Position numbers and translations under genes: made by a program. The notes beneath the pieces are model-generated. The model ran no database searches. It saw only the letters and a program-made list of their open reading frames with translations, and was not told where the DNA came from. From NCBI GenBank assembly GCA_039619475.1, contig CM077116.1, positions 302,720,464 to 302,784,463 on the forward strand: 64,000 nucleotides of DNA, given 5' to 3'. Within the stretch, counting starts at the first letter, position 1; each line of letters starts with the position of its first letter. Below are positions 12,341-23,902 of this stretch, piece by piece. Source of the DNA: Icerya purchasi (taxonomy: Eukaryota > Arthropoda > Insecta > Hemiptera > Monophlebidae).

Positions 12341-14509
12341 CTACACAAACGAAAACACCAGAAAATTAAAAAGTGCGTCGCACGTCGATATCGATTTCTA
12401 TCAGGTTGATTAAAAGTATTTCCCACACAGCCCACAATGCAACCGGTTGCTATAGAATGTCAATAATAAAAAATTCTGATAGGAATAATATCTGAATACA
12501 ATGCGATTTCTTACGTTGAACATGGAATAATAAAGGTCATTAAACGAATTAAAAACTCCCCAAAAAATAAATTTACAAACAAAACCTTCAGCGCCTTATC
12601 ATTTGATGATACACTTTTTATTTCGATAAATTACAATTGCGTAACAGTTCATTTATATAGTTCAATAAATTTAAGTAGCGCGCAGCCGCCTCCTAACTTT
12701 AACAGTATTGCGCCGATCTTTTTTTTTTTTGTTAAAGCTAGACTTTTTTTTTCATATTTAGACTTTTAGACACGAGTTATTTTGTTTTGTTTTTCTTCTG
12801 ATTTTTTGTACTTTTTTTGGGCTCGTTAACTATGGTCACATTAATCTCGCTGAATTGAAACTTAAGGGAGTTACAATGTGATGCAGCGGATCTCGAACGA
12901 AACACCGCTACTAAACCAATTACGTCATTCTAATTTTCATAGTTAAAATGGGCAAACGATGAAAAAACTTATCAATAAAAATAACTAGATAGCTGTACTT
13001 TCTTTTTTTCATCTAAAACTTACGCCGGACGCTAAAAAAAAGTCGAATGGATTTTGAAGTGTCCGATTTTCTAAGAGATTAAATATTATACCAACTATGA
13101 ATGCGTTATTGAAGAGATGTACGTTTTTTAGTTGTTTTTAATTTTTAGACGATTGTTTTTGCTAATAGGGAGATAAAGAGAAGCAAATGAGGGCTGAAGT
13201 GTAGTAGAAAAAATGGAAAGACGACAGATACCAAACGGTTATACGTACATATAAATATTCATTTATCCCTCTCCATGAAAGAGAAGTAGGACACATCCAT
13301 TTATATGATGTCGCTAGCCTTGCCTAATTAATCGGCAATGCTAGTTGCCAATAACGCTATTCTTAGTTTTTTGAATAAAAACATTTTTGCTTATTATTGT
13401 GCGAAAGGCTATTAAACGAGGGCAGAACTTTATTCATGGACAATTTTTACTCAGCATGAGAGCCGCTACAACAATGTACGCATGTTTTGTAGATACCTAT
13501 AGGATAAATAGAAGAGGTTATCTATCATCTCCTGTTTAGTTTTGCTAAACAGTTTTTTTTTTTTTTTTTCATTATTATTTTATGGGAACGGCAGCACAAG
13601 ACAAGTTTCAATGATGGCATTTTATTTATTTTTTATTATTTTATGTTTTATTATTTAAACATTGGAATAATTGGGTATTAGAGAAGTCTGAGAAAGTAAA
13701 GGCGGATCCAAGTAGAAAGGAACTTGCTCGAGTATTCTCATCGGAGGTCCATTAGGTTCTTAAGTACCATTGTGGAAAGCTTAACTTCACAATCCATGAT
13801 ACCATATCAAGGATGTATGGGACTTACTTTACTTTACTTTACATGTATACATATTTCTTGATAAATGGAAATATTTTGGGTTTTATTTATTTTTTCACTG
13901 AAATAAATCCAGTACAACAGTGTATCCCTATATAGGCTGTATTATTTATAAACGAATGACGCATCGAAATATTGAAAGGTAAAGTTTTGCAAATCAGCTT
14001 GGCGCAACTAATGTATTTTAAAATTCACATATTTATTAAAATCGACTTTAGATTTTTCACCTGCATTTTCTCTGTACGCCTGTATATGAAATCGAAGCAT
14101 GCCTAGGCAATATGTGTGCTACTATTTGCCGCTGCGCTCGGTCGCTCAGTTGAAAAAGTATTTAAACTTATACTAGTTTGTTAGATGTATGACGAATGAA
14201 ATCTAGCCATATACAGAATCCTACTTACCAGATAGAAAAGAATGTTGCGCAAATTTAATAAGAAATCGCTTTTTCAATTTAACCACTGCGCTTTACGAAC
14301 ATATTTTTAAAAAAAAATTATGTACGCGTGTATTTTTTTTTTTTTTTTGCGTACAGAATAAAATAAAAATCGTAATATTAGGCGAGTTATTTAATTTATA
14401 TTTCTGGTCGTTAAATGCAAATTTATTGGATTCAAAAAAAAAAAAAAAAAAGGTGCTCAATTATTGAAATAATTGCGAAGAAAAATAAAATATCGGGTGT
14501 AAAGCTTAC
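12341..14509 (-). other. kcc intron
   Basis: Intron of 2169 bp. Contains a tRNA-like relic (12880-12930), T-runs near 12719 and 13553, and a short (TTTAC)n tract near 13825-13845. No exon seen. Confidence 0.65.
12880..12930 (-). repeat. tRNA-like relic, second copy
   Basis: Minus strand carries GTAATTGGTTTAGTAGCGG followed by GTTTCGTTCGAGATCC. This resembles the relic at 11622-11692 (GTAGTCGGTTAGGCAGTG then TTTCGTTC). Too decayed for a tRNA call. Confidence 0.3.
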
Positions 14510-14697
14510 CAAAAAATACTCCGCTGGTGAGTCCTTTAATTCCTTTCACTATCGTCAAATTATTATGCGTGAAATACGGAAGGCACGAGCTTTGACTAGA
14601 ATTTGTGCAAAACGATTTGTATAATACTCCGGTCACGTTTTTATGACATTCGCCCATATTATTCAACTTCATCAATCGTTTTCCTAGAACGCACATG
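14510..14697 (-). CDS. kcc: kcc exon: glycosylated extracellular loop
   Basis: Acceptor TTAAAG before 14697 and donor GTAAGC after 14510. One base completes His from the previous exon, then MCVLGKRLMKLNNMGECHKN and VTGVLYKSFCTNSSQSSCLP, then YFTHNNLTIVKGIKGLTSGV and FF. It carries cysteines typical of the KCC loop and three N-glycosylation sequons (NVT, NSS, NLT), consistent with an extracellular location between TM5 and TM6. The last base begins the Glu codon of the next exon. Confidence 0.94.
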
Positions 14698-15202
14698 CTT
14701 TAAAAAGACAATATAGATACTGTAATTAGCACACTATATTAAACATTAAAGCAATATTATTCGATATTTTTTGTATCATTATGTTCCTTATTGTACGGTT
14801 AACAAAATATAATTTAAAACTATAAAATTTGAAGTTACTTTTTTTTTAAACCTTTTTCTGTCTCCAAATATCGAGAATTGGTTATGTGTAATTTATAGAA
14901 TTCGAACATAATTCAAGACTGTAAAGGTCGCACAGAAAAAAACTAATATTTAAACATGTTTATGGGGAATAGTTGAAAGTTGTTTCGAAATAATAATAAA
15001 AACAATGACTAATTTTATAGACGGAATGACAAACGTTTTAAGAATAAATGTTTAAATTGAATATATAGAACGTTTTATTGAGAATGTCAAATCTTTAATT
15101 AGAAAAAGGAAACGAAAATTACATTTTGGTATAAAGGCGAATGTATTACGTATAGTAAAATTATCTGAATATCTAACGGATAGGTCAGATTATCCATTCG
15201 AA

Positions 15203-15497
15203 AAAATGTCCCAATTTTATGTAACATTTGTTATATTTTATAGGATTTTTGTTATTGTTATTTAAAAAATATCACAATTTTATGTAACGAAATATGTAAC
15301 GAAAAAATGTTTTAATTTTATATAATGAAAGTTAAATGTTAGGATAGGATTTTTGTGATTATGTTATTTTTTTTGTGTTGATGCCAATAAGAATTACGTT
15401 GTTTTTGATAATTTTATACAAAGTATAGAAGAGAAAGAGACAGAAATAAAAGCAAGAAGGGTCGAGAGGGGCACAGTTGCGAGGCCAAAATGACCGA

Positions 15498-15534
<37 letters not shown>

Positions 15535-15535
15535 T
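15203..15535 (+). repeat. (TA)n-ended interspersed repeat, copy 1
   Basis: Starts near AAAAAATGTCCCAATTTTAT and ends GAGGCCAAAATGACCGAGTT followed by (TA)n at 15505-15531. It matches 50876-51180 over almost its full length, with small indels, and matches 51245-51478 in part. It has no coding capacity and no clear terminal inverted repeats. Confidence 0.75.
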
Positions 15536-15549
15536 TTGCAGGATACGAA

Positions 15550-16065
15550 GTTGTAGATAATTTTATATACTTAGGATGATTATTCAAATGGGCCACTGCG
15601 CTATGATGAAACTGATTAAGATATGGGAGGACGGATCCATTAATAAAAATGTGAAAATAAAACTCGTAAGGACACTTGTATTTTCGGTAGTATTATATGG
15701 AGCCGAAAAGCCAGCATGGTCCGACTTAACAGTTTTGAAATGTGGTGTTGTTCAGGATTACTCCGCATACTGTGGACTGCGAAACGAACAAATGAATCCA
15801 TAGTCCATGAGTTGCATCTCACACAACGGTTGGCTAATATGGCTGTTCTTCGCGTAATGAAATATTTCGGCCATGTTATTCGGATCACAGACAAATTGGA
15901 TATTGGAGGGGTGCAATGGACAAAAAGGAGACGGCACAAGAGAGTAACGGAAAAGCGAGAGGAAGGAAGCAAACTGTGTCCCCAAAACGCAGGCGGCAAA
16001 TCGCAGACATGTTGGAGCGACGCATTGAAGGAAAGTCAAGAAACCAGTGGAAACGAGGAAGGGAA
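15550..16065 (+). pseudogene. decayed RTE-like LINE reverse transcriptase, C-terminal fragment
   Basis: Plus-strand translation with frame changes gives KLIKIWEDGSINKNVKIKLV, then RTLVFSVVLYGAE. It continues NSFEMWCCSGLLRILWTAKR, then MKYFGHVIRITDKL. This is the standard RTE-type C-terminal order (IKLVRTLV, YGAE, FEMWC.R.LRI.WT, YFGHV.R). Frameshifts lie between these blocks. It sits inside the 9.2-kb kcc intron, antisense to the gene, and abuts a minus-strand RNase H fragment. Confidence 0.75.
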
Positions 16066-16074
16066 GGTTGAATA

Positions 16075-16495
16075 GATAAGAAAAAGGAATCCGGGTTGGG
16101 GAAAGAGGAGACGTAAGAGTCAAACCATAGATTGGAATGAGTAGTTGCAGACAGAAGGGTAATATTGGAAGAAGAGAAAACAGGAAGAAGCCTACCGGAA
16201 GAGGAAGATAGCTGAGCGAATGAGTCAACTAACTCATTACTCTCAATTCCGTTATGACCCGGTATCGAAAAAAATACGTTTGGATTAAGTGCGAAAGGAA
16301 AAGATCATGAACCAAGGAGCGAATAAGAAGAATAACGTAATCGGTTGAATGAGGAAGGAGAGGAGATAAGATAGTCTGCAGCACGCTTTGAGCATCCGAC
16401 AGGATAAGGATATTGCGAGAGACAAGAGAGGATCTGATAAAAAGAAGGGCACGCAGAATAGCAGAGGACTCCGCATAGAAGATGGAACAAAAACG
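16075..16495 (-). pseudogene. decayed LINE RNase H fragment (dispersed I-like family, copy 1)
   Basis: Minus-strand translation gives AESSAILRALLFI, then ILSDAQSVLQTILS. After a frameshift come a PGHNGIESNELVDSFAQ-like block and SNLWFDSY. These are the second to fourth RNase H blocks (E, D, and the H...D/E motif). The same order is found at 18.8-19.1 kb. The fragment has stops and at least one frameshift. Confidence 0.7.
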
Positions 16496-16499
16496 TTTT

Positions 16500-18050
16500 T
16501 TTCTCTTTTACTTCCCCCCCCCCCATAAATGAAAAAATATTTTCAATTTTTTGCGGAATAGATAATATGGGGCAGTGATTATTGTATTTAGTTTTGAAAA
16601 AGTGTATATTTAAACATATATATTTAAAGTTATTTATATTAAATAAATAATAGTTATACTTGGAATAAACCAAAGTAAATATCAAGATTATTTTATTTTG
16701 TTTTGTTTTTTGTCTTTTTCTATTTTACCATGAGCCGTGTGGAATTAGGTTTTTTACGGCATACGCCAATTATTAAAGGTTAAATGACTACTGGGGCGAA
16801 ATATATGCCGGGGCCATTGGCGAGGATTTTTTGTAAAGGAAAATTTCAGTTAAAGAACAAATGGAATGTTACCAATTTAGTACAAGTTGAAAGTATATGG
16901 TGAACCGAAAGATAACATGGATGGGAACAGAAAGCCGTGGGAGGCGAAGTTCTGCGGAAAACATAATCATGAGTGAAAGAAATGTGCCCAATTCTCAAGC
17001 GATTAATTATTGTAAAAAGCTTAATTGATGGTTTTATGGATTTTAAAAAGGCCTCCCTTTTTGCTTTATTAAGAATATTTTTTTTTCTTCTTTTATGGTT
17101 TTCTATTTATAAAAAAAGTATGCACTACTTTTTAGTATAAAAAGGGGGGGGGGGGGGGTAGTCCATCAAATGATTAAATATTTGTTCGGAATTGTTTATC
17201 TGTTAAGCGTCATTATGTTTGTTTTTATTATTTTCCATCTCCTCTGTTATGTATAAATATTGTAATGCTGTTTGCCTAATTTCGGAAAATAAGAATTTTT
17301 TCGACTTGCTTATTTAATTATTCACATTTCCTTCTCTGATTGGTTGTAAAAAAACTGTTTGCAACGGAAACGGAAATTAGTTTTTATTTCAATACTTTTT
17401 AAGAAAAAAGAAATGCGAGTTTTTTTTTGGTTCATCTCTCACCCGCTAACCAATTTTCTTCGGGTTTAATGAATGTCGGAAAGAATTTCTAAAATATATC
17501 ATTTTTCTAAAAAGGACTAAATTGGTATTGTTGATTGTTGTTAACAGAGTATATCGAACTGCGATTAGCGCAAGACCAGATTATTTTTGTTTATTTGCAT
17601 TTATCTTTTTTAAGATAATTTCATAGTTAGATATTATCAGCTGATTTTGTTTCCCAAACCGTTTTTATAAATATGTTTTCCCCTCTACAAAAAACATGCA
17701 CCCAGCGACTAGTCGATTTTTTAATAATTATTAAACAACTTTTTATTCTTCTGTTTTTTTTTTTTCCCTTTTATTTAACCATGTTTTCCTGATGTCCCCT
17801 TGTACCCCCGCAAAACTTTTCTTCACAAACATATCTTTTTGCAGTCTTATTTCTGCATTTACTTAATTTCTTAACTGTTTATACTTATTTCTTAGCTTCG
17901 TATTTTGGTTTTTCTGCTTTACTTTTTTATACAATTTGTCTCTATTTGTTATCATCTCGATTATTTTCCGTATCATTCATTCCTTTTCCTTCGTTTTTTA
18001 TTCCATCCTTGCACATTTTTTGTTTGACTACATTCTTCAAATACTTTTTC
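16500..18050. other. kcc intron, no gene
   Basis: AT-rich with C-run 16516-16527, G-run 17143-17158 and several T-runs. Nothing recognised. Confidence 0.55.
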
Positions 18051-18063
18051 GAATTTTTCCTCG

Positions 18064-19634
18064 ATGTCTACATATATGGTACACCTATTCCCACTGTTAA
18101 TTCCATATGTTACCTAGGTCTTTTCTTAAATAGTCGCCTTACATTTCATGAACATATTAATTATATCTATAATTCTTCAATCAAAAGACTTAATCTCCTT
18201 AAATCTTTATCCCCGCTCAGATGGGGCGGAGACCCGTGCATTCTATTAATTCTATATAAATCGATTATTCGGTCCAAACTCGACTATTGTTCCTTCATTT
18301 ATGGCAATGCCTTCAAATCTCTACTTTCGAAACTTGACGCAATTCAGAATTCCTGCCTTCGTCTATGCATTGGCGCTTTAAGATCTTCTCCTATTCCTGC
18401 GATTCTATCCGAATCTTCCTCTCAACCTCTTTCCATTCGTCGTTCACTCCTCGGTTATCGGTTTTCAATAAAACGCCTCCCCATTTTGTTATCCAATATT
18501 ATTCCTTCCTCTCTTCATATTAAAAATCACTGGCGCGTGGCGCCTCATAGAATTCCGATTTTATCGCATATAGCTGCCCAATTTTTCTCCCTACGTTTCC
18601 TCTTATAACACAGTCTTCCTTACTTTTCTTTCGATTTTAATAGCATATGGCACCCCATAAATTTCTCCTCCCTTCCAGTTCGAGCTAATTCTTCCTCTCA
18701 CAATGTAGTCAACTTCGAATTCCTTCAGCTGCTGAACTCTTTTTTTCCTTCCCATGCCTTAATTTTCTCGGATGGCTCCAAGAGTGATGGGGGCATGGGT
18801 GGTGCGTATACGTCTCCTACGTTCCTGCACTCTGAGTCTTTTAGACTTCCTTTTTTCTGCTCTATCTTCTCAGCCGAGTCGATCTCAATTCTTCGTGCCA
18901 TTCAATTCATATCCTCTACGAGTGGGGTTCACAAATTCCTGATTGTTTCTGATTCTAAAGGCGTTCTTCAAACCATTTCCTCTCTTCCTTCTCATACTTC
19001 TGACGGTATCATCCTCTCTATTCGATCTCTTGTCTCCTCTTTGTTCTCGTTCCGCTCCATTCTCATAGAGTTTCTATGGGTCCCTAGTCATTCCAATATT
19101 GAGGGCAATGACGCAGCTGACTCTTTAGCTCGCTCAGCCGCCCGCATTGGTCCTTTCCTCGACTCTTTTCCTTCCTCAGACATTCTTTCTCTATCACGCT
19201 CTAATCATTCTAGACTTTGGTCTGACATGTATCCATCTTTATTCTCTAATCATTATTCATACTACTGTCTTATTCAACCGGTTCTTAGTTTCTTGCCTTG
19301 GTTTCAATCTATTCCTATCTGTCGTCGTTCCACTGTTGTTTCCTTAATCAGGCTTAGAATCAATCATTCTCTACTCCCCTCTTCACGCTTTCGATTCGCT
19401 TTGTCCCCTTCTCCTTTCTGCTCTTTTCACGCTTCTGAGCCTTCTTGTATTTGTGTTTCAAATCACATCCTATTCGAATGTTCTGCACTCTCTAATGAAC
19501 GCTCCTTTCTTTACGCCCAACTTTTAGTTTTGGATCTTCCTACTCCCTTTTCCCATTGCCTTCAGTTATTCCGTTGCTGCTGTCCTTTGTCTTTTCCACT
19601 TCTGACCGCCTGGCTATTTAGTTATATCTCTTAA
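18064..19634 (+). pseudogene. LINE RT C-terminus plus RNase H, one internal stop
   Basis: The coding part of the copy above. Catalytic acidic residues of RNase H (D in SDGSK, E in AES, D in VSDSK, D in GNDAAD) are all present. The only disabling change seen within the retained frame is one TAA, so it is young for this family. Missing: endonuclease and the RT palm with the FADD box. Confidence 0.75.
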
Positions 19635-19646
19635 TTTTTCATGTTG

Positions 19647-19672
19647 TTGGGTCAAGGCCGCTGGCGCGCCCA
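19647..19672 (+). promoter_or_regulatory. conserved 3'-terminal LINE stem-loop
   Basis: TGGGT (19648-19652) pairs with GCCCA (19668-19672) across a 15-nt loop, just before the A-tail. Matching stems occur at 22743-22772 (minus), 24679-24707 (minus) and 60826-60850 (plus). Loop sequences differ while the stem is kept, which fits a structure recognised by the element's reverse transcriptase. The function is inferred. Confidence 0.5.
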
Positions 19673-19806
19673 GGGTAGGGAAAAAAAAACCTTTTCGGTG
19701 CCCACTTCTTTTTTTTTCTTCCCACCTTATCACTTTTAATTTACTTCTTGCTTTATTTTCCATAGATTCCGGTCCGTTTTTTCCTCTCTCCCAATTTACA
19801 CAGGCG

Positions 19807-20315
19807 ACACTCGAATTGTGCATCGTTGTTTACCTGGCCGACGACGGTTAAAAAAGGTTTAATAATCTAAACACTCGAATTGCGCACCGGAAGTTTGCCG
19901 GTCTGAAATATAAAAAAACGAACGAAAACGGCACCGGACCATGATATTTGTCAAACTCAAAAACCGATGGCCGTTTTATAACATTTGAATGTTCAGTGGC
20001 TTTCAACATTTTTAGGCATCATCGTATACTAAAAAAAAGAGCCTATTTTTCGCAAACCTTTAAAGGAGGTTCTTTATAAGCAACCGAAATGTTATTCCAA
20101 ATAGCAAACGTTCCCTATCGATATAAGACATTTTGGAAGTCACTGAAAGAACGACACTTTTACTGCTTTTATTCCTTCGTCGATTTTATAAAATCCGGTT
20201 TTTTTTTTTTTGAAGCGGTGCGCAATTCGAGTTCTCAGCAGGCGGGTTATTTCGGGTCGGTGCGCAATTCGAGTCCGACTTGACACTGTGCGAAGTGTTG
20301 GTGCGCAATTCGGGT
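19807..20315. repeat. cluster of a 16-bp word in opposed orientations
   Basis: The word GGTGCGCAATTCGAGT occurs on the plus strand at 20217-20232, 20259-20274 and 20300-20315 (last one GGGT). It occurs on the minus strand at 19873-19888 and, with one change, at 19809-19822. The plus copies are spaced 42 and 41 bp and the minus copies 64 bp. The two sets face each other across about 330 bp. This resembles subterminal binding-site clusters of DNA transposons, but no transposase was found. Confidence 0.6.
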
Positions 20316-20779
20316 GTCCCCATTTACACACACGTTTCGATCCGCTGTTTTAAGGTCTCTATTGTAATGATTAAAATCAATATTTTTTTTTTTTTTTTTT
20401 GTGCAAATATGGCCTATTTTTGTTTGCGTGAACCTGTCTTCCCTCCGTTTTTCCTCTGTATATCCTTCCAATTTGATTTCGTACCCCATTCCTGCCATTG
20501 CGTTCGCGTATTTTGTAGCTAAGAAGTTGTCTTTTCCGATTGGAAAAACCAGATGTACCCGAAAATCATAAGACATTAATAAAAAATATATTAACTGAAG
20601 AGCGCGGATATTAACTGCTAAGGAGTAAGAAAATACTTTCAAGGAGAAAGAGGTGTAAAATAAGGGGATCGGAATTTAAATGCATTATCAGAGGAAGTAT
20701 TCATCAAATTGTGGTTTGCGATAATAGAGATATTAGTATAGATGGTAAATAATAATCTTAGATTCGGGGACGACCGAGG

Positions 20780-21420
20780 TAGCGGTAACAGCAAGAAATA
20801 TGGACGTGCTAAATGAGTTAAATTGTGTAGGAAAAGAAGCAGGTTTAAATTTTAATCTAAGCAAAACAAAGAAGAAAGTTAAAAATGCCATCTAGATAAC
20901 CTACGGCGTTACATAATGGAACAGATAAAGTGTGGAACGTAGAGTTTCCCTTACCTAACAAAAATACATTGGTTTTCAAAACGTATTTGTAAATTACCAT
21001 AATGTGAAAGGTGAAATTTAGTTATGCCCCGCCCACTCTTATGTACAGTTGCGAGACACGGGCAATAATAAGGAGCACAATACAAACCATGGAGTTTAGA
21101 ATGCATTAGAAAGATCAGTGATAGGTGTAAAATTAAAAGACAAAAAATTAATAGGAAGTTTAATAAAAAAGCAAACGTAAATATAATAAAAATTTTATCC
21201 GGGTAATTAAAATAGGATTGAGCAGGATGCACAGCTAAGTCGTCAGGAGTGAAATGAACAAAAAGGTTATAACTGAGAAAATCGAAGAAAAAAGGGGCAG
21301 ACAAAAGCTAAGGTGGGGGATGAAGATATATTCAAAATGCTTACACATAAACATTCCCAAAGAGCAGGACATATGATCGACTTGAACCGGTTGAAGGAGG
21401 CCTTTACTCGTTTTCAGGGC
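20780..21420 (+). pseudogene. decayed LINE reverse transcriptase C-terminus
   Basis: Plus-strand fragments read VLNELNCVGKEAGLNFNLSK, then FPYLTKIHW. These are followed by LMYSCETRA near 21040 and a GRQKLRWG-type tail near 21298. They match the post-YADD helix, YLG, YGCETW and RGR...RW blocks of RTE/CR1-like elements. Many frameshifts and stops. An (AAT)n tract at about 21511-21535 lies just downstream. Confidence 0.55.
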
Positions 21421-21689
21421 TATTTAATAGGATTAAATATATAAAAACTAGATTAATTATTAATACCAGATTTAACCAGATTAGGATAGATTAAACAAAG
21501 TTAATTGGCCAATAATAATAATAATAATAATAATATACATAGGTTAAAAATAAATATGAAGATGGAAGAAATACTTTGACTAAAGGGTATTATGCCGGGC
21601 TAAAAAAAAGAAATACTTCTTAAGACTAACAAACAAAAGAATCCCGAGATCGATTTTCTGTTTTTAACTGCACTTTGAAATTTAATTTC

Positions 21690-22136
21690 AGTTGCTTTTA
21701 AAAGCCAGGTCGATGTATCTACTCGATCAGCAATGCTTTCTCCCATGCCTGAAAACGCCTTCGCAGCACTATGTATTTCAGCTTTGTTCTTGGCCAAATG
21801 TTTGTCCGGTATGCAAAGAACATCCTGCCAGACGTTTATCCATTAAAGCTAAAACTGAGCCCCGTAGTAGACAGTAGTAAACATGTCTCATTCAGAGTTT
21901 TGTGCTCTGAGTCGGCTGCGAACAGGACATATAAAGCCCTGTCCCACGACTATATATTCTGCGGAGCTCCATCCCCTACATTCTGCCTACAAAGTAGTGT
22001 TCCCACTGTATTGCACATATTATGTATGTGTCCAGCCTTTTTAGATCACCGAGTCTTATGGAACAGCGTCGATAATGTCACTAGTATCCCTGCTAACTCA
22101 TCGACGGCAACGGCATCTGCCTTTCAGTTTTTTTAA
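21690..22136 (+). pseudogene. decayed LINE ORF2 C-terminal domain, different family
   Basis: Near 21950-22060 the plus frame reads FCGAPSPTFCLQSSVPTVLH followed by ILCMCPAFLDHR. This is the C..C...T..HIL..CPA..  zinc-like tail seen at the end of RNase H-bearing LINE ORF2 proteins. Its upstream part is not recognisable. Distinct in sequence from the HxLFEC family. Confidence 0.55.
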
Positions 22137-22740
22137 GGCAACTAAGCTAATTAATTATCTTTAAATACTGACACCACACATCTACGTGCTGTAATAGTTT
22201 TGGCAGCTAGAAACAGCACTTTATACATAAAAAAGTTAATTTATTTTTCTTTTCTTATTACACGGCACATTGGTCTTCTTCAAAAGCAAAAAATCTGCTG
22301 CAGAGGGAAATTATTGCCGTGATCGACTTATTTCTCTCGACAAATCCTTATTGAAACATAATTCGCTAAATAAATGTAAATCATCATTTCGATTCTTCAT
22401 CGGAGGAAATTATTTTTTAAGCGATTTAAGAAAATAAAAAAAAAAAACAGGATTGAAAACTGTCGATTTATTTTGTAAGTAAAGTGATTTCGCGGATGTT
22501 TTTTGATTTTACGATTATTTTGCGTCTTAAATATGATATTAATTAAAGAAAAACGTCAAAACCCTAAACTAAAACTAAACTTGCTTCGAAATATAAGAGT
22601 ATGCGGAAACGATAGAGATCTTTTCGTCTAAGGACACAACTAATCGAAAAGGTGGTTGCAGATTGACAAAAACCGGGTGAAAAATAAAACGAAATATAAC
22701 ACTTCCCCCGCCTCTAATAATTCTAATCTTTTTGTTTTTC
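22137..22740. other. kcc intron, no gene
   Basis: AT-rich; nothing recognised. Confidence 0.5.
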
Positions 22741-22742
22741 CT

Positions 22743-23145
22743 TTGGGCGCGTCAACTGTCAACTCAGCCCAACACAAAAGACTAAGAAATAATGAAACGT
22801 AGGGACTTGAAAGTTAAATCAGGAAGCGATTAGAAACAGAAGAAATGAAGGTAGCCCCAATGCAGGAACAACAGAAGGAGAAGGAAGAGCAAGAATGAGG
22901 TGAGCACAGTAAGGGGGGTCGGGAGGCCAAGGCCAGGCAAATTAGAATAGAGGTCTGCGCGTTCTGAGGAGATAGATGAGCATTCGAATAGGAGGTGATT
23001 TCCATCAGAGGTCAAATTTAAGATAGGCGGATGGAAGGGACACAAGGGAGACTGAACAATATTAAAACGAAAGAGGGAATCAGGAAGCAGACTGTGATTA
23101 AAGCGGAGGCGAATTATGTAATTCTAATCATGGGGCTGCAAAATA
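22743..23145 (-). pseudogene. I-like LINE 3' end, copy 3
   Basis: Minus strand reads IRLRFNHSLLPDSLFRF, then SDGNHLLFECSSISSERADL, then GLGLPTPL. This matches the tail of the 18-19.6 kb copy (RLRINHSLLPSSRFRF, SNHILFECSALSNERS). The 3' end carries the family stem (TTGGGC with GCCCAA, perfect 6 bp). On the same strand as kcc. Confidence 0.7.
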
Positions 23146-23149
23146 TACA

Positions 23150-23902
23150 GCTCATCGTGTAAGAAACTCCTCTTTTCTTAATTAGCGACAGTCATTCTTA
23201 AATCGCTCCCTAAGCCAACCAGAACAGATTGCAACGTGGTTCCGTTCACGGTAATTCCGGTTCATGCACTGAGCGCTTCGTTTGATAAATCTCGAAAGAA
23301 CTGCGATCCGAACTAAAACCGGAATTCTAAAGAGACTTTGATCAGTTTATTTTGTCAGTACAAATTCTGAGCACACGGCCGATTGAGTTTATTCCCAGGG
23401 GATACTTTATGATTTCTTCCGGATCGAATTTTACGGCCAATCCGTTAAACTGTCTCTCTCTCTCTCTCTCTTTATGTATACCGTTTAAGCAGCGCACATT
23501 GGAGGCTTCATATAATTCGCTACTGGTGCGGTAATGGATCTGATCAAATTCGACAGCCTAATAACTTACATGTAGACCGCAGCAAAGCGATTAAAAATGG
23601 CAAAACATACGGGACTGAAAAATAAGTAAATAAATAAACCTTCGCGCTAGTGTGCCTACTGTTCGATTTCTGTAGTGGTAGAAGAATGTGGGAAAATGTT
23701 CGAAAAATTAAAAAAGTATTTCGGTTAATGCGCAAAAAAAAAGAAAAAAGAAAAAAGAAAAAAAAGTATTCGCATGCGTTCGTTTTATGTTGAATATATA
23801 GAATAAACGGAAATTTTTCCATTAATGGCCTCGGATCTTTCTCGTGTCTTAGAATATCAATACATTAACACGAGTAGTCGAGATTTATTTCGTTTTACTC
23901 AC
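23150..23902. other. kcc intron, no gene
   Basis: Contains a (CT)n tract at about 23453-23473 and a purine-rich AAAAAG repeat near 23735-23766. No exon seen. Confidence 0.6.

Larger units (their letters stand above)
18060..19690 (+). mobile_element. 5'-truncated I-like LINE with RNase H (copy 2, best preserved)
   Basis: One plus-strand frame runs from the RT thumb (CYLGLFLNSRLTFHEHINYI near 18108-18167, LDYCSFIYGNAF near 18279) to a stop at 19634. It is broken by a single in-frame TAA at 18606-18608. After that stop comes a complete RNase H domain: IFSDGSK near 18770, AESISILRAI near 18870, VSDSKG near 18947, and WVPSHSNIEGNDAADSLA near 19078-19131. Then comes a C-terminal HILFEC motif near 19466. 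Upstream of about 18060 there is no RT homology, so the copy is 5'-truncated. The 3' end has a stem-loop and a short A-run (19680-19689). Antisense to kcc, in its largest intron. Confidence 0.8.
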
